Shown: positions 7,267-15,937, numbered from the stretch's first letter. The stretch is DNA of 48,954 nucleotides from Fibrobacter intestinalis (GCF_900167415.1 NZ_FUWU01000022.1:1-48954); one strand, 5' to 3'. The notes: generated by a model from the sequence alone, not told the origin. Program-made: numbers and translations.

Positions 7267-9858
7267 ATGAGCGTGTTTGGGTGTAAATTTCATTCTTTGG
7301 CGATTTGTACGTTGTTGGGAGCGGGCGTTTTCGTTTCTACAGCGCAGGCTTCGCCGCAAATGGAAAAATTGGGCAGGGGACTTTCCGTGGCGAAAGCGGG
7401 CGAAGGAATGTTCGTGTGCTGGCGACTTTTGGGAACAGATTCTCCGCAGGCGACGTTCACGCTTTTTCGGGATGGCGCAGAGATTGCGAAAATCAACGGC
7501 TCCTCATCTACTTGCTATGCGGACAAGGCGGGGAACCCAACAAGTAAATACGCCCTTCAGGATGAAGCCGGCATCGTTTCTTCGCCCGCAATCGTCCTCG
7601 GGAATTATTACAAAAATACATACGGACAAGCGGCCTACACGAACATTCCTCTAGATGTCCCCGCGACACTCACCATGCCCGACGGCTCGGAATGCACCTA
7701 TTCTCCAAACGACATGAGCGTGGGGGATTTGGATGGCGACGGCGAATATGAACTGGTTCTCAAATGGGATCCGAACAATTCTCAGGACAATTCCAAAAAC
7801 GGCTATACGGGAAACGTCTATATCGATGCGTATAAATTAAACGGCAAAAAACTTTGGCGAATCGACCTCGGCAAAAATATCCGGGCGGGAGCGCATTACA
7901 CGCAATTCATGGTTTACGATTTGGACGGCGACGGCTATGCGGAAGTGGCGATGAAGACTGCGGATGGAACCATTGACGGCAAAGGAAAAGTTATCGGCGA
8001 CGCGTCGGCGGACAATCGCTCTTCGGCGGGGACGATTCTTACCGGAAACGAATACTTGACGGTTTTCAAAGGCGAGAGTGGCGAAGAAATTACGACGGTG
8101 GACTACTTGCCCGCGCGTTCCATTCTGGAGCAATCGAAAAGCGTCGGACAATGGGGCGACGACTACGGCAACCGCTCGGAACGCTATCTGGCGGGAATCG
8201 CCTATTTGGACGGCATCCATCCGAGTCTCATCATGTGTCGTGGCTACTATACGGCAGCATACATTGTCGCCTGGGATTTCGACGGGAAAAATCTTACGCA
8301 GCGTTTTTATCACAAAAGCGATGTACCCGAACAGGGGCTTTATGGCGAAGGCAATCACAATTTGAGCATCGGCGACTTGGACGGCGATGGCTTGGATGAA
8401 ATCGTTTACGGTTCCGCAGCATTGAAGCATGACGGCACTCTTTTGTATCGCACGGGATTCGGGCATGGCGATGCGATACACTTGTCCGATATGGATCCGG
8501 ACAGGCCGGGATTGGAACTTTGGGATGTTCACGAGGAGCTGACTTCCGATTACGGATTTGAATTTCGCGCAAATGATGGAACCGTGATTTTTGGAGAAAA
8601 GACGGGAACGGACAACGGCAGGGGACTGGCGGCGGATATCGATTCCACGAGTCGGGGTTTTGAAATGTGGAGCACGGCAAGCGGCAATGTTTATAACGTC
8701 AAAGGGGAAGTTGTCGGCACGAACAAGCCCTCCATCAACTTTCGTCTTTACTGGGACGGCGACTTGCAAGATGAGCTTCTCGACGCTACGGGAAGCGGCG
8801 GCTCTGGCGGCAAAATCGAAAAATGGAATTCTTCGACAAAGGGCGTGGAGAGAATTTTGAATATCTATGACATCAACGGTTCCACATTGAACAATTACAC
8901 CAAGGCGAATCCCTGTCTTTCGGCGGATATTTTTGGCGACTGGCGGGAAGAAATCATCGTTCGCACGACGGATAATGCTTCTGTCAATATCATTGCGACC
9001 CTTGCCGAAACGCCGCACCGGGTTTACACTCTGATGCATGACAGGCAGTACCGCGAGAGTGTCGCCTGGCAGAATGTCGCCTACAACCAGCCTCCGCATT
9101 TGAGTTATTATCTGCCGGACAACGTGGGCGCGAATTTGAAGCAGCCCGATATTTTCACGATTTCCGCTATCGAAAAAGATTCGGTAAAATTCGTTTCGGT
9201 TTTTGAAGCGTCGGAACCGGATTCGGCAAGCGGTGGCTTTGTGGAAACGGACCATGCGGGCTTCTTAGGAAAAGGCTATTACAATTTTGAAAATGCGCTC
9301 GGCTCTTTTGCGACATATTCTTTGGAATCCTCCAAAGCGACGACGGCGATTTTGGCGATTGTCTATGCGAATGGCGGCACGGCTAACCGCCCAATGCAAA
9401 TTGTTTTGGGCAAAAAAATGTATTCGGTGAATTTCCCGGCGAACTCGTGGGACATTTGGGACACCGCTTTTGTGGCTGTCGAAATTCCCCAAGGCGAATT
9501 TGATTTGAAACTTGTTTCCGCAACGGATGACGGTGGCCCGAATATCTGTATTTTCGCTTTCGATGTGGCGAGCGTCAGTAAGGCGTCTAGCGGCGAAACG
9601 ACAGCATTGAAAAATGTCTATGCGGAATCTTTCAAGGTGCGCTCGGGCATATTACGGACAAATTATTCGGGAACGGTGAAAATTTCGATTTACGACATTC
9701 GGGGAAATCTTGTTCGGACGCAAATTTTGGATGTGCGTGCGGGAAGTAATGCTGTTTCCTTACGAACCGAAAGTCTTTCAGCGGGAATGTATTGCGTGAA
9801 AGTTTCAAACGGAACGCGTACGCTCTCCATTTCGAAATTCTGGATTCGAGAAAAATAG
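7267..9858 (+). CDS. Rhamnogalacturonan lyase, PL11, with CBM35/6-like and sorting domains
   Basis: An 863-residue secreted enzyme expected to cut the alternating rhamnose-galacturonate backbone of pectin rhamnogalacturonan I by beta-elimination. A signal peptide (to about residue 28, AQASP) is followed by the PL11 fold (about 30-640), with the family's calcium-binding DLDGDGEYELVLKWD, DLDGDGYAEVAMKTADGT and DLDGDGLDEIVYGSA motifs and GAHYTQFMVYD. A CBM35/6-like module follows (about 655-775, YANGGTANRPMQI...DDGGPN), then a beta-rich tail (about 785-863, SIYDIRGNLVR...SAGMYCVKVSNG) resembling type IX secretion sorting domains. The ribosome site is AAAAGGAG. It starts a run of three same-strand genes spaced 0-10 bp apart, clearly one operon. 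Confidence 0.92.
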   Translation: MSVFGCKFHSLAICTLLGAGVFVSTAQASPQMEKLGRGLSVAKAGEGMFVCWRLLGTDSPQATFTLFRDGAEIAKINGSSSTCYADKAGNPTSKYALQDEAGIVSSPAIVLGNYYKNTYGQAAYTNIPLDVPATLTMPDGSECTYSPNDMSVGDLDGDGEYELVLKWDPNNSQDNSKNGYTGNVYIDAYKLNGKKLWRIDLGKNIRAGAHYTQFMVYDLDGDGYAEVAMKTADGTIDGKGKVIGDASADNRSSAGTILTGNEYLTVFKGESGEEITTVDYLPARSILEQSKSVGQWGDDYGNRSERYLAGIAYLDGIHPSLIMCRGYYTAAYIVAWDFDGKNLTQRFYHKSDVPEQGLYGEGNHNLSIGDLDGDGLDEIVYGSAALKHDGTLLYRTGFGHGDAIHLSDMDPDRPGLELWDVHEELTSDYGFEFRANDGTVIFGEKTGTDNGRGLAADIDSTSRGFEMWSTASGNVYNVKGEVVGTNKPSINFRLYWDGDLQDELLDATGSGGSGGKIEKWNSSTKGVERILNIYDINGSTLNNYTKANPCLSADIFGDWREEIIVRTTDNASVNIIATLAETPHRVYTLMHDRQYRESVAWQNVAYNQPPHLSYYLPDNVGANLKQPDIFTISAIEKDSVKFVSVFEASEPDSASGGFVETDHAGFLGKGYYNFENALGSFATYSLESSKATTAILAIVYANGGTANRPMQIVLGKKMYSVNFPANSWDIWDTAFVAVEIPQGEFDLKLVSATDDGGPNICIFAFDVASVSKASSGETTALKNVYAESFKVRSGILRTNYSGTVKISIYDIRGNLVRTQILDVRAGSNAVSLRTESLSAGMYCVKVSNGTRTLSISKFWIREK

Positions 9859-9867
9859 GAAGTTTCC

Positions 9868-11697
9868 ATGAATGCTTTGAAAAAATTTTTTGCGGCTCTT
9901 TTGACCGTGTGTTTGACGGCGACTTCCCTTTACGCCAAAGTGACCATTTACCTTTGCGGCGATTCGACCATGCAGGATTGGAAGGATGGCTATTACCCCA
10001 AGCGCGGAATCGGTCAGGAGTTTTCGTTCTTTTGGAATGCGGATGCGGTAACTGTCGTCAATAAAGGAGTCGGCGGTTTATATGCTAAAGGATTTTACGA
10101 AAAATACTGGTCGGAAATTTTGAATAATTTGCGCGCAGGGGATTTTGTCATTTTGCAATTCGGCATCAACGATCGCAGTTACAGTAACGAGAGCGAGTTT
10201 CGGGAAGCGACCACGCAGATGGCAAAGGAAGCGTTGGAAAAGGGAGCCATTCCGATTATTGTGAATCCGGTGCGTCGAAGCGATTTTCGCTATTCCTCTT
10301 CGGCGTTGACGGTGCCGGACTCCATTTATGAATCCTATCACGCCTATCCGATTATCGCAAGAGAAATCGCCGCCTCGTTGAATGTTCCGTTGATAGATAT
10401 GGATACGCTTTCCCGCAATTATCTGCTTTCCGTGGGGCAGTTCTATGCATTGCGCTTTGTCAATCTTTATTTGAACGCGGGGGAGTATTCCACTTACCAG
10501 AATGGAAACTCCGACAATTTGCATTTGCAGCAGAACGGTGCCGAAGTTTTTGGGAGAATCATCACCGAGCAGATGCGCGTACATCCGAATGCCGATGTTC
10601 GCAAACTTTCGGAATCGCTTGCCCCGATGTATGCGCTGAAAGTGAACGTGAGCCCGGAAGGTTCCGATTCGGCGACGACGATTTCGAGCTATTATCCGGC
10701 GGGTATGACGGTCACCCTCAAAACCATTCCGCAACCGGGAAAAACTTTTTTAGGCTGGTTCGACAGCGAAGGCAATAAACTTTCCAACTCTATAAGCTCC
10801 GTGCAATCGGAATATATTTGCACCATAAAAATGGGAGCAAAATCCACCGGCGTGACAGCGATTTACGGAGGCGGTTCGTTCGTCCCTTACACGGGCAGCG
10901 AAGCCGCCTTGACGGATTTTCCCAAAGGAACTCCCAAAATTTTGGAAGACATCATTCCATCGGCGGGAAATTCGGGGGACAGCGTTTCCGCTTTTGACAA
11001 GAAAATTGCCAGATGGTTTGATGCCTCGGTTGAGCCAGATTCCTTTGATGTTGGCTGGAGCGAAAATACCAATGCGGGATTTACCGGAAATGGCTACTGG
11101 AATTTTGACAATGCGGTCAATACATTTGCCGATTATCGGATGGAATTTCCTTCGGCGGGTTATGTCACCATGGGAATCATTTATGCCAACGGCGGAACTT
11201 CTTCCCGGCGATTGAACGTTTATCTGGAGCATGATTACCATGTGGATTTCCCATCGACGGGAAGCTGGGAAAATTGGGACACCGCTTGGGTGAATGTGGA
11301 TTTGGCTTATGGCGAGGAAATGCTCCGATTTATTTCGCTCACGTCGGATGGCGGCCCGAATATCGATGCCTTCGGCTTCAGTATTGACGGCGTCTTACGG
11401 AAAACAACGCCAAGCGATTCCGTGAAAGATTCGACTTTGAAAATTTCGCGCAAAATAGCAGCTTTGGACGCGGGCATTTCTCTTCACGGGAAAACTCTCG
11501 TGCTGAATCGCGCAGGAAGGGCTTCTGTCCGGCTTTTCGATTTGCACGGCAGGGAAGTGTGGAGGCGATCCTCGGAAATGGTGCGTGGAACTTTGGAATT
11601 GCCCATTCCCGAAAATTTGCCTGCGGGAATTTACCGGCTGGTTGTCCGCTTGGGAAACGAAACTTTAAATGCTAGTTGGCTAGAACTTGGGAAATAA
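9868..11697 (+). CDS. Rhamnogalacturonan acetylesterase, CE12 (SGNH), with CBM and sorting domains
   Basis: A 609-residue secreted esterase predicted to remove acetyl groups from rhamnogalacturonan so that the lyase can act. The signal peptide ends near LYA. SGNH/GDSL blocks are visible: GDSTM with the nucleophile Ser33, QFGIND (block III), and the catalytic Asp-His pair in SDNLHLQQNG (about residues 216 and 219). A bacterial repeat-like segment (YALKVNVSPEGSD...TLGWFD type) and a CBM35/6-like module (about 390-510, with YANGGTSSRRLNV and SDGGPNIDAFGF) follow. The C-terminal 80 residues (LFDLHGREVWRRS...LPAGIYRLVVRLG) resemble a type IX sorting domain. It starts nine bases after the PL11 stop. 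Confidence 0.9.
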   Translation: MNALKKFFAALLTVCLTATSLYAKVTIYLCGDSTMQDWKDGYYPKRGIGQEFSFFWNADAVTVVNKGVGGLYAKGFYEKYWSEILNNLRAGDFVILQFGINDRSYSNESEFREATTQMAKEALEKGAIPIIVNPVRRSDFRYSSSALTVPDSIYESYHAYPIIAREIAASLNVPLIDMDTLSRNYLLSVGQFYALRFVNLYLNAGEYSTYQNGNSDNLHLQQNGAEVFGRIITEQMRVHPNADVRKLSESLAPMYALKVNVSPEGSDSATTISSYYPAGMTVTLKTIPQPGKTFLGWFDSEGNKLSNSISSVQSEYICTIKMGAKSTGVTAIYGGGSFVPYTGSEAALTDFPKGTPKILEDIIPSAGNSGDSVSAFDKKIARWFDASVEPDSFDVGWSENTNAGFTGNGYWNFDNAVNTFADYRMEFPSAGYVTMGIIYANGGTSSRRLNVYLEHDYHVDFPSTGSWENWDTAWVNVDLAYGEEMLRFISLTSDGGPNIDAFGFSIDGVLRKTTPSDSVKDSTLKISRKIAALDAGISLHGKTLVLNRAGRASVRLFDLHGREVWRRSSEMVRGTLELPIPENLPAGIYRLVVRLGNETLNASWLELGK

Positions 11698-11698
11698 A

Positions 11699-13438
11699 AT
11701 GAAAAAGTGGATTTTTGGCGCGTTCTTCTTTTGCGTTCTCGTTGCGATTTCGATAAGCGAAACCCAGTCGGCAACAATTTATGTCGTCGGGGATTCCACG
11801 GTACAGAGCTATGCGGAAAAAGCCTACCCGCAAACGGGCTGGGGGCAAATCATCGGCAGTTTTTTCGATGCGTCTAAAATTGCGGTTTACAATGCGGCAA
11901 TCGGCGGCAGAAGTTCGAAAACCTTTATTCAGGAAGGCCGCTTGAATGCGCTTGATGGGAAAGTAAAAAACGGCGACTATCTGTTTATTCAGTTCGGGCA
12001 CAACGACCGCTATTTCGGGAGTAAAGAAAGGGAAGTTCCGTTTGATTCTTTGGAGTATTGGCTGAACCAGTATCTTGAAAAGGCTAAATCTTGGGGCGCG
12101 ACGCCGGTATTGATTTCTCCGATGATGATGAAGACCTATCCGCGCAACGTATTTTCGTCGAAGTATTCCACGCGATCGGAATACGATGTTCGGGATTTGA
12201 TGGAAAGCATGGCAAAGAAAAACGGCATTCCCTTTGTCGATTTAAATTACCGCTCTTACGTCGCCTACGGAACGGAGCTCTCGGCCGCTTATGTTTCTCG
12301 CTATCTCTTTAAGTACTTCTTGGCGGGCGAATACCCGAATTATCCGACTGGCGTCACTAATGACGGGACGACGCATTTTCAGGCGGCGGGTTCGCTCGGT
12401 CATGCCGAATGGATTGTCGAAGAATTGGAGAAATCTGTCGGTGCGGAATATCTCAATGCCGCTTCCAAGGCTGCTATTGTCAAGCTCGTTTCAGCAGTGA
12501 AACCGCGCTACCGCATGACTGTGAACGCGAATGTTTCTGGCAATTCTGGCCTTATTACGCACAGCCAGGAGCTTCCCGGCGGAGTGCCGCTTGTGCTGCA
12601 TGTGAGTCCCGGCAGTTTCGGGAAAAAGTTTTTGCATTGGGTGGACGACGGCTGTAATGTCCTCACGGACGATTCTAATTTTTACGGACAGAAAACCCTC
12701 TACCGGAATGCGACTTACACGGCGATTTTTGAAGGCGGAACGGATTGCCTTCCTCAAAGCCATACGGTCGAAGATTCCACATTTTACAGTTCTAGCAGCG
12801 TGGAAATTTCAAGCAGTTCCTCGCTTTCTCCCAGCTCTTCTGCGTCCAAGGCTTGTTCGGATTTGCGCGGAAACGTAATGTGGAAATCTCCCATCGATAT
12901 GGTTTTCCCTGAAGAGGGAAATGGAACGACGGACACCAATCACGTTGGCTTTAGCGGACTCGGATTTTTCAATATTGAAAATCGGGAAGGCAGTTCAGCC
13001 GTTTTCAAACTCGTCTCGGAACAGTCGGCATCCAACGCCAAGCTGATGATTCGCTATGCGAACGGCAGCACCAATGCCCGCCCAATGAAAATCACCGTCG
13101 ATGCGGGAACGTATGAGGTGGATTTTCCGCCCACGGCGAGCTTTGATTCCTGGGACAGCGTTGTCGTGGAAAACGTTTGGATGGATGCCTTGCCCTTTGA
13201 CTTGAAAATGGAATCGCTGACTGCGGAAGGCGGCCCAAATATCGATATGATTGCTTTCGACATCGTCGGGGTTTATCGCGACGGTTGCTCGACCGCCCGC
13301 ATGGAAGAGGATGACACTGCGAGACTCCGCAAAAATGCCGCGAGACAATTCGGCAGTTTTTCTCCCCGATTCCGTTTTGACGCACTCGGAAAAATCCGCC
13401 AGCCGGACAAAGCGAAAAACGTTTACTTTACGCATTAA
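11699..13438 (+). CDS. Second rhamnogalacturonan acetylesterase, CE12 (SGNH), with CBM
   Basis: A 579-residue secreted SGNH esterase. Signal peptide to about residue 24 (TQSA); nucleophile Ser33 in VVGDSTVQ; block III in QFGHNDRYF; Asp/His in NDGTTHFQAAG. This resembles CE12 more closely to the fungal and Bacillus type than its neighbour does. A cysteine pair-containing segment (about 270-345), a serine-rich linker (SSSSVEISSSSS, typical of Fibrobacter enzymes) and a CBM35/6-like module (YANGSTNARPMKI...EGGPNIDMIAF) follow. Unlike the two genes before it, it lacks a beta-rich sorting tail and ends in a short, basic stretch. The ATG lies one base after the previous stop codon. Two CE12 enzymes side by side may remove acetyl groups from different positions. 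Confidence 0.88.
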   Translation: MKKWIFGAFFFCVLVAISISETQSATIYVVGDSTVQSYAEKAYPQTGWGQIIGSFFDASKIAVYNAAIGGRSSKTFIQEGRLNALDGKVKNGDYLFIQFGHNDRYFGSKEREVPFDSLEYWLNQYLEKAKSWGATPVLISPMMMKTYPRNVFSSKYSTRSEYDVRDLMESMAKKNGIPFVDLNYRSYVAYGTELSAAYVSRYLFKYFLAGEYPNYPTGVTNDGTTHFQAAGSLGHAEWIVEELEKSVGAEYLNAASKAAIVKLVSAVKPRYRMTVNANVSGNSGLITHSQELPGGVPLVLHVSPGSFGKKFLHWVDDGCNVLTDDSNFYGQKTLYRNATYTAIFEGGTDCLPQSHTVEDSTFYSSSSVEISSSSSLSPSSSASKACSDLRGNVMWKSPIDMVFPEEGNGTTDTNHVGFSGLGFFNIENREGSSAVFKLVSEQSASNAKLMIRYANGSTNARPMKITVDAGTYEVDFPPTASFDSWDSVVVENVWMDALPFDLKMESLTAEGGPNIDMIAFDIVGVYRDGCSTARMEEDDTARLRKNAARQFGSFSPRFRFDALGKIRQPDKAKNVYFTH

Positions 13439-13509
13439 GGGAAAATGAAGCGAAAATCAAAGCTTTGGGATGAGTGCTTTTACTCGAAAGTCGCCTTATC
13501 GAATGTCAG

Positions 13510-13560
13510 TTATTAGTGGATAGGAATCGTCACCCCGAGGAACGTGAGTGACAAAGCAAT
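13510..13560 (+). repeat. 51-bp direct repeat, copy 1
   Basis: Begins TTATTAGTGGATAGGAATCG and ends GTGACAAAGCAAT. It matches 14400-14450 at 50 of 51 positions (T/C at one site in GTGAGYGAC). The inner CACCCCGAGGAACGTGAG part resembles GTCACCCTGAGCGAAG-type dispersed elements seen in many bacteria. Confidence 0.9.
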
Positions 13561-13623
13561 TTAAGGATTGTTTCACCTTTTCGAGGTTCTGGTGCTCGGC
13601 GGCCTCTTTGCTACAGTGGGCGA

Positions 13624-13741
13624 TTTCCACGTGAAATTTTGCTAAAACTTTTCTCCGCTAATTTTTACGTGAAAACTCGCTGAAATTTTCCGCAGACAAT
13701 TTTCATGTGAAAACGAGTCAAAACCAGTTTGCGTTGACTTT
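13624..13741 (+). repeat. Diverged 38-bp tandem repeat, three units
   Basis: Units are centred on ACGTGA/ATGTGA at 13629, 13667 and 13705, exactly 38 bp apart, each with TTTYACGTGAAAA followed by a GC-containing stretch. Two related units occur at 14314-14375. Confidence 0.65.
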
Positions 13742-13763
13742 CCTCCTTCAACAACCGACCCCT

Positions 13764-13821
13764 GCCCTTCGATAAACTCAGGAACCGCCGGTTAGTGAGC
13801 CTGCCGAACTAGTCGAAGGGC
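13764..13821. repeat. 58-bp imperfect palindrome
   Basis: GCCCTTCGA at the left end is mirrored by TCGAAGGGC at the right end, with further pairing inward (AACCGCCGGTT at the centre; CTCAGG against the AGTGAGCCTG side is partial). It resembles the CCTTCGACAAGCTCAGG-type palindromes dispersed in many bacterial genomes. Confidence 0.75.
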
Positions 13822-13874
13822 TCCAACCATGCGCTTTGTTATTGCGAACCGTTTTGAGGAGCGGCAACCCCATA

Positions 13875-13940
13875 CTGGCATCTCGTCATTGCGAGCAAAG
13901 CCCCATGAGCCTTGGGAACTTGTTCCCTTAGACGAATTGT
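13875..13940 (+). repeat. CATTGCGAGCAA-type element, copy 1
   Basis: Contains GGCATCTCGTCATTGCGAG, then CCCCATGAGCCTTGG, a short inverted repeat (GGAACTTGTTCC) and GACGAATTG. It is similar over its length to 14052-14122, with a changed inner hairpin (GAAGCTCTGCTTC). Confidence 0.7.
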
Positions 13941-14019
13941 CCCTTGCAGGGATACTTCAACTATGGAATCGAAGATTCCTAGTTTCAGGGATGCGCCGCC
14001 GTGGCAATCATGTCAGCGG

Positions 14020-14049
14020 CACGTCATTGCGAGCAAGGCGAAGCAATCC
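14020..14049 (+). repeat. CATTGCGAGCAA-type element, copy 2 (short)
   Basis: CGTCATTGCGAGCAAGGCGA followed by AGCAATCC, the common core of a repeat found in many bacterial genomes. Confidence 0.65.
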
Positions 14050-14051
14050 TT

Positions 14052-14122
14052 GCTGGCATCTCGTCATTGCGAGCAAGGCCCCATGAGCCTTGGAAGCTCT
14101 GCTTCCTTTAGGCGAATTGTGC
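14052..14122 (+). repeat. CATTGCGAGCAA-type element, copy 3
   Basis: Full-length partner of the copy at 13875-13940, with the same order of blocks and a different stem in the inner hairpin. Confidence 0.7.
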
Positions 14123-14174
14123 AAAGCCGAAGCAATCTTGTCTGCGTGAAAAGGATTGCTTCTACACTTCGAGT

Positions 14175-14214
14175 ATAACTCCACTAAGGTAACAAAGTTA
14201 CCAAGTGTCGTATA
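14175..14214 (+). repeat. Hairpin element, copy 1 of a tandem pair
   Basis: Flanks ATAACTCCACTAAG and CAAGTGTCGTATA enclose GTAACAAAGTTAC. It can fold as an outer CACT/AGTG stem, a small internal loop and an inner GGTAAC/GTTACC stem with loop AAA. Confidence 0.75.
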
Positions 14215-14226
14215 TCCACATAGAGG

Positions 14227-14265
14227 ATAACTCCACTAAGTCAATAAATTGACAAGTGTCGTATA
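14227..14265 (+). repeat. Hairpin element, copy 2 of a tandem pair
   Basis: Same flanks as copy 1, 52 bp downstream, but the inner sequence is TCAATAAATTGA. The inner stem is GTCAA/TTGAC, so paired positions changed together while the fold was kept. Confidence 0.75.
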
Positions 14266-14313
14266 ACCCCTTCGGGGTTCGGGGTGACGACTGCAGCCTA
14301 CACATTTTGTAGC

Positions 14314-14375
14314 CGTTTTCACGTACACACGAGCCAGAATTTTCTGCGTTGGACAATTTTCACGTACACACAGGC
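14314..14375 (+). repeat. Diverged repeat units 4 and 5
   Basis: TTTTCACGTACACAC occurs at 14316 and 14357, 41 bp apart, with the intervening GAATTTTCTGCGTTGGACAA resembling unit 2 of the array at 13624-13741. Confidence 0.6.
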
Positions 14376-14399
14376 TAAATTGGTAGTTAGCAGTAGTCG

Positions 14400-14450
14400 T
14401 TATTAGTGGATAGGAATCGTCACCCCGAGGAACGTGAGCGACAAAGCAAT
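14400..14450 (+). repeat. 51-bp direct repeat, copy 2
   Basis: Matches 13510-13560 with one mismatch. The two copies, 890 bp apart, bracket most of the repeat island. Confidence 0.9.
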
Positions 14451-14636
14451 ATGGATGCCGCATCTCCCTTTCTCTCCGTTCTAAACACTCCTAACTTTAA
14501 ACTCCCCACAGTTCACTCACTTTTCCCTCGATGCCCTTTTCGGCAAAAGGCGAATCTTGCTAGGTCCAGTCGAGTCTTCCGTGAATTTCCCAATTCTTTT
14601 CTATATTTAGGCCACCTTTTCAAGGAGTTCACAATC

Positions 14637-15914
14637 ATGATGACTTTGAAGCAAGAAGATCCGGCAATCTACGACCTCATCCAAGAAGAAGCCGATCGTC
14701 AGGAATACGGAATCGAACTGATCGCCTCCGAAAACTACACGTCCAAGGCGGTGATGGAAGCTATGGGTTCCGTCCTCACCAACAAATACAGCGAAGGCTA
14801 CATCGGCAAACGCTATTACGGCGGCAATCAGGTCATCGACAAAATCGAAGCGATTGCGATTGAACGCTGCAAGCAGCTGTTCGGTTGCGACCATGTGAAC
14901 GTCCAGCCGCTTTCCGGCTCTCCGGCCAATGCGGCGGTCTATTTTGCGGTTCTGAAACCGGGAGACAAGGTTCTCGGTCTCAAGCTGGACCACGGCGGAC
15001 ATCTTTCCCACGGTCATCCTGTGAATTTCTCCGGAATGCTTTATAATTTTGTCCAATACGAAGTGGACAAGGAAACCGGACGCATCGACATGGACAAAGT
15101 CCGCGAAATCGCTCTGCGCGAAAAGCCGAAGATGATTCTTGCGGGTTTCTCCGCTTACAGCCGCAATCTGGACTGGAAGCGATTCAAGGAAATCGCCGAC
15201 GAAGTCGGTGCGCTCACCATGGCGGACATTTCGCATATCGCCGGCCTGATCGCGGGCAAGGCGATTGAATCTCCGGTGCCGTATTTCGACATCGTGACGA
15301 CGACGACGCACAAGACCCTCCGCGGTCCGCGCTCCGCCATCATCATGTGCAAGGACAAGATGATTCAGAAAATGGTCAAGGGCGAGCTCAAGGAAGTTTC
15401 TTTGGCGAAAGAAATCGACAAGGGCGTTTTCCCGGGAATGCAGGGCGGACCGCACGATCACATCACGGCGGGCAAGGCGGTCGCCTTTGGCGAAGCGCTC
15501 AAGCCGGAATTCCAGACCTATGCGAAGAACATCATCAAGAACATGCAGGCGATGGCCGATGAATTGATGAAACTCGGCTACAAAATTATTTCGGACGGAA
15601 CGGACAACCATCTGGTCGTCATCGATATGACTTCCAAGAACGTTTCCGGTAAAGAAGCCGAAGTCGCTTTGGAAAAAGTCGGTATTTCCACAAGCCGTTC
15701 CACGATTCCGTTCGATCCGCGCAAGCCGATGGATCCCTCGGGACTTCGCGTGGGAACCGCAGCCATTACGACTCGCGGCTTTGACGAAAACGATTCCCGC
15801 AAAGTGGCCGACATCATGGATCGCACGATTCAGAACAAGGACAACGATGAAGCTCTGAAGGCCATCCGAGAGGAAATCGTCGATCTCTGCAAGGCTCATC
15901 CGCTTTACAAGTAA
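14637..15914 (+). CDS. glyA: Serine hydroxymethyltransferase
   Basis: GlyA (425 residues) interconverts serine and glycine while making 5,10-methylene-tetrahydrofolate, a cytosolic PLP enzyme central to one-carbon metabolism. The PLP lysine is in TTTTHKTLRGPR; IASENYTSKAV, YYGGNQVID, HGGHLSHG and FPGMQGGPHDH are family signatures. I take ATG 14637, nine bases after AAGGAG; the reading frame is open for 231 bases further upstream, but that part is repeat DNA. It is monocistronic, with a terminator just downstream. Confidence 0.97.
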   Translation: MMTLKQEDPAIYDLIQEEADRQEYGIELIASENYTSKAVMEAMGSVLTNKYSEGYIGKRYYGGNQVIDKIEAIAIERCKQLFGCDHVNVQPLSGSPANAAVYFAVLKPGDKVLGLKLDHGGHLSHGHPVNFSGMLYNFVQYEVDKETGRIDMDKVREIALREKPKMILAGFSAYSRNLDWKRFKEIADEVGALTMADISHIAGLIAGKAIESPVPYFDIVTTTTHKTLRGPRSAIIMCKDKMIQKMVKGELKEVSLAKEIDKGVFPGMQGGPHDHITAGKAVAFGEALKPEFQTYAKNIIKNMQAMADELMKLGYKIISDGTDNHLVVIDMTSKNVSGKEAEVALEKVGISTSRSTIPFDPRKPMDPSGLRVGTAAITTRGFDENDSRKVADIMDRTIQNKDNDEALKAIREEIVDLCKAHPLYK

Positions 15915-15937
15915 GGCGTCTTTTGCAATTCCAGAAA

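Larger units (their letters stand above)
13439..14636. other. Non-coding island of repeats between pectin cluster and glyA
   Basis: About 1.2 kb without a credible gene; ORFs here overlap each other and are made of repeat sequence. It holds a 51-bp direct repeat near each end, five diverged 38-41-bp units, a 58-bp palindrome, three CATTGCGAGCAA-type elements and a tandem hairpin pair, each listed separately. Confidence 0.75.

Noticed and set aside
13829-14178. Two overlapping plus-strand ORFs of 85 and 88 codons
   Set aside because: They consist of repeat sequence (CATTGCGAGCAA elements and a palindrome), overlap each other in different frames and show no protein-like composition.
13624-14375. 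CRISPR array
   Set aside because: The repeated units are too diverged, have no unique spacers of constant length, and no cas genes are present.
14406-14636. N-terminal extension of glyA
   Set aside because: The extra frame begins in the 51-bp direct repeat; GlyA homologues start near MMTLKQED, which has AAGGAG nine bases upstream.
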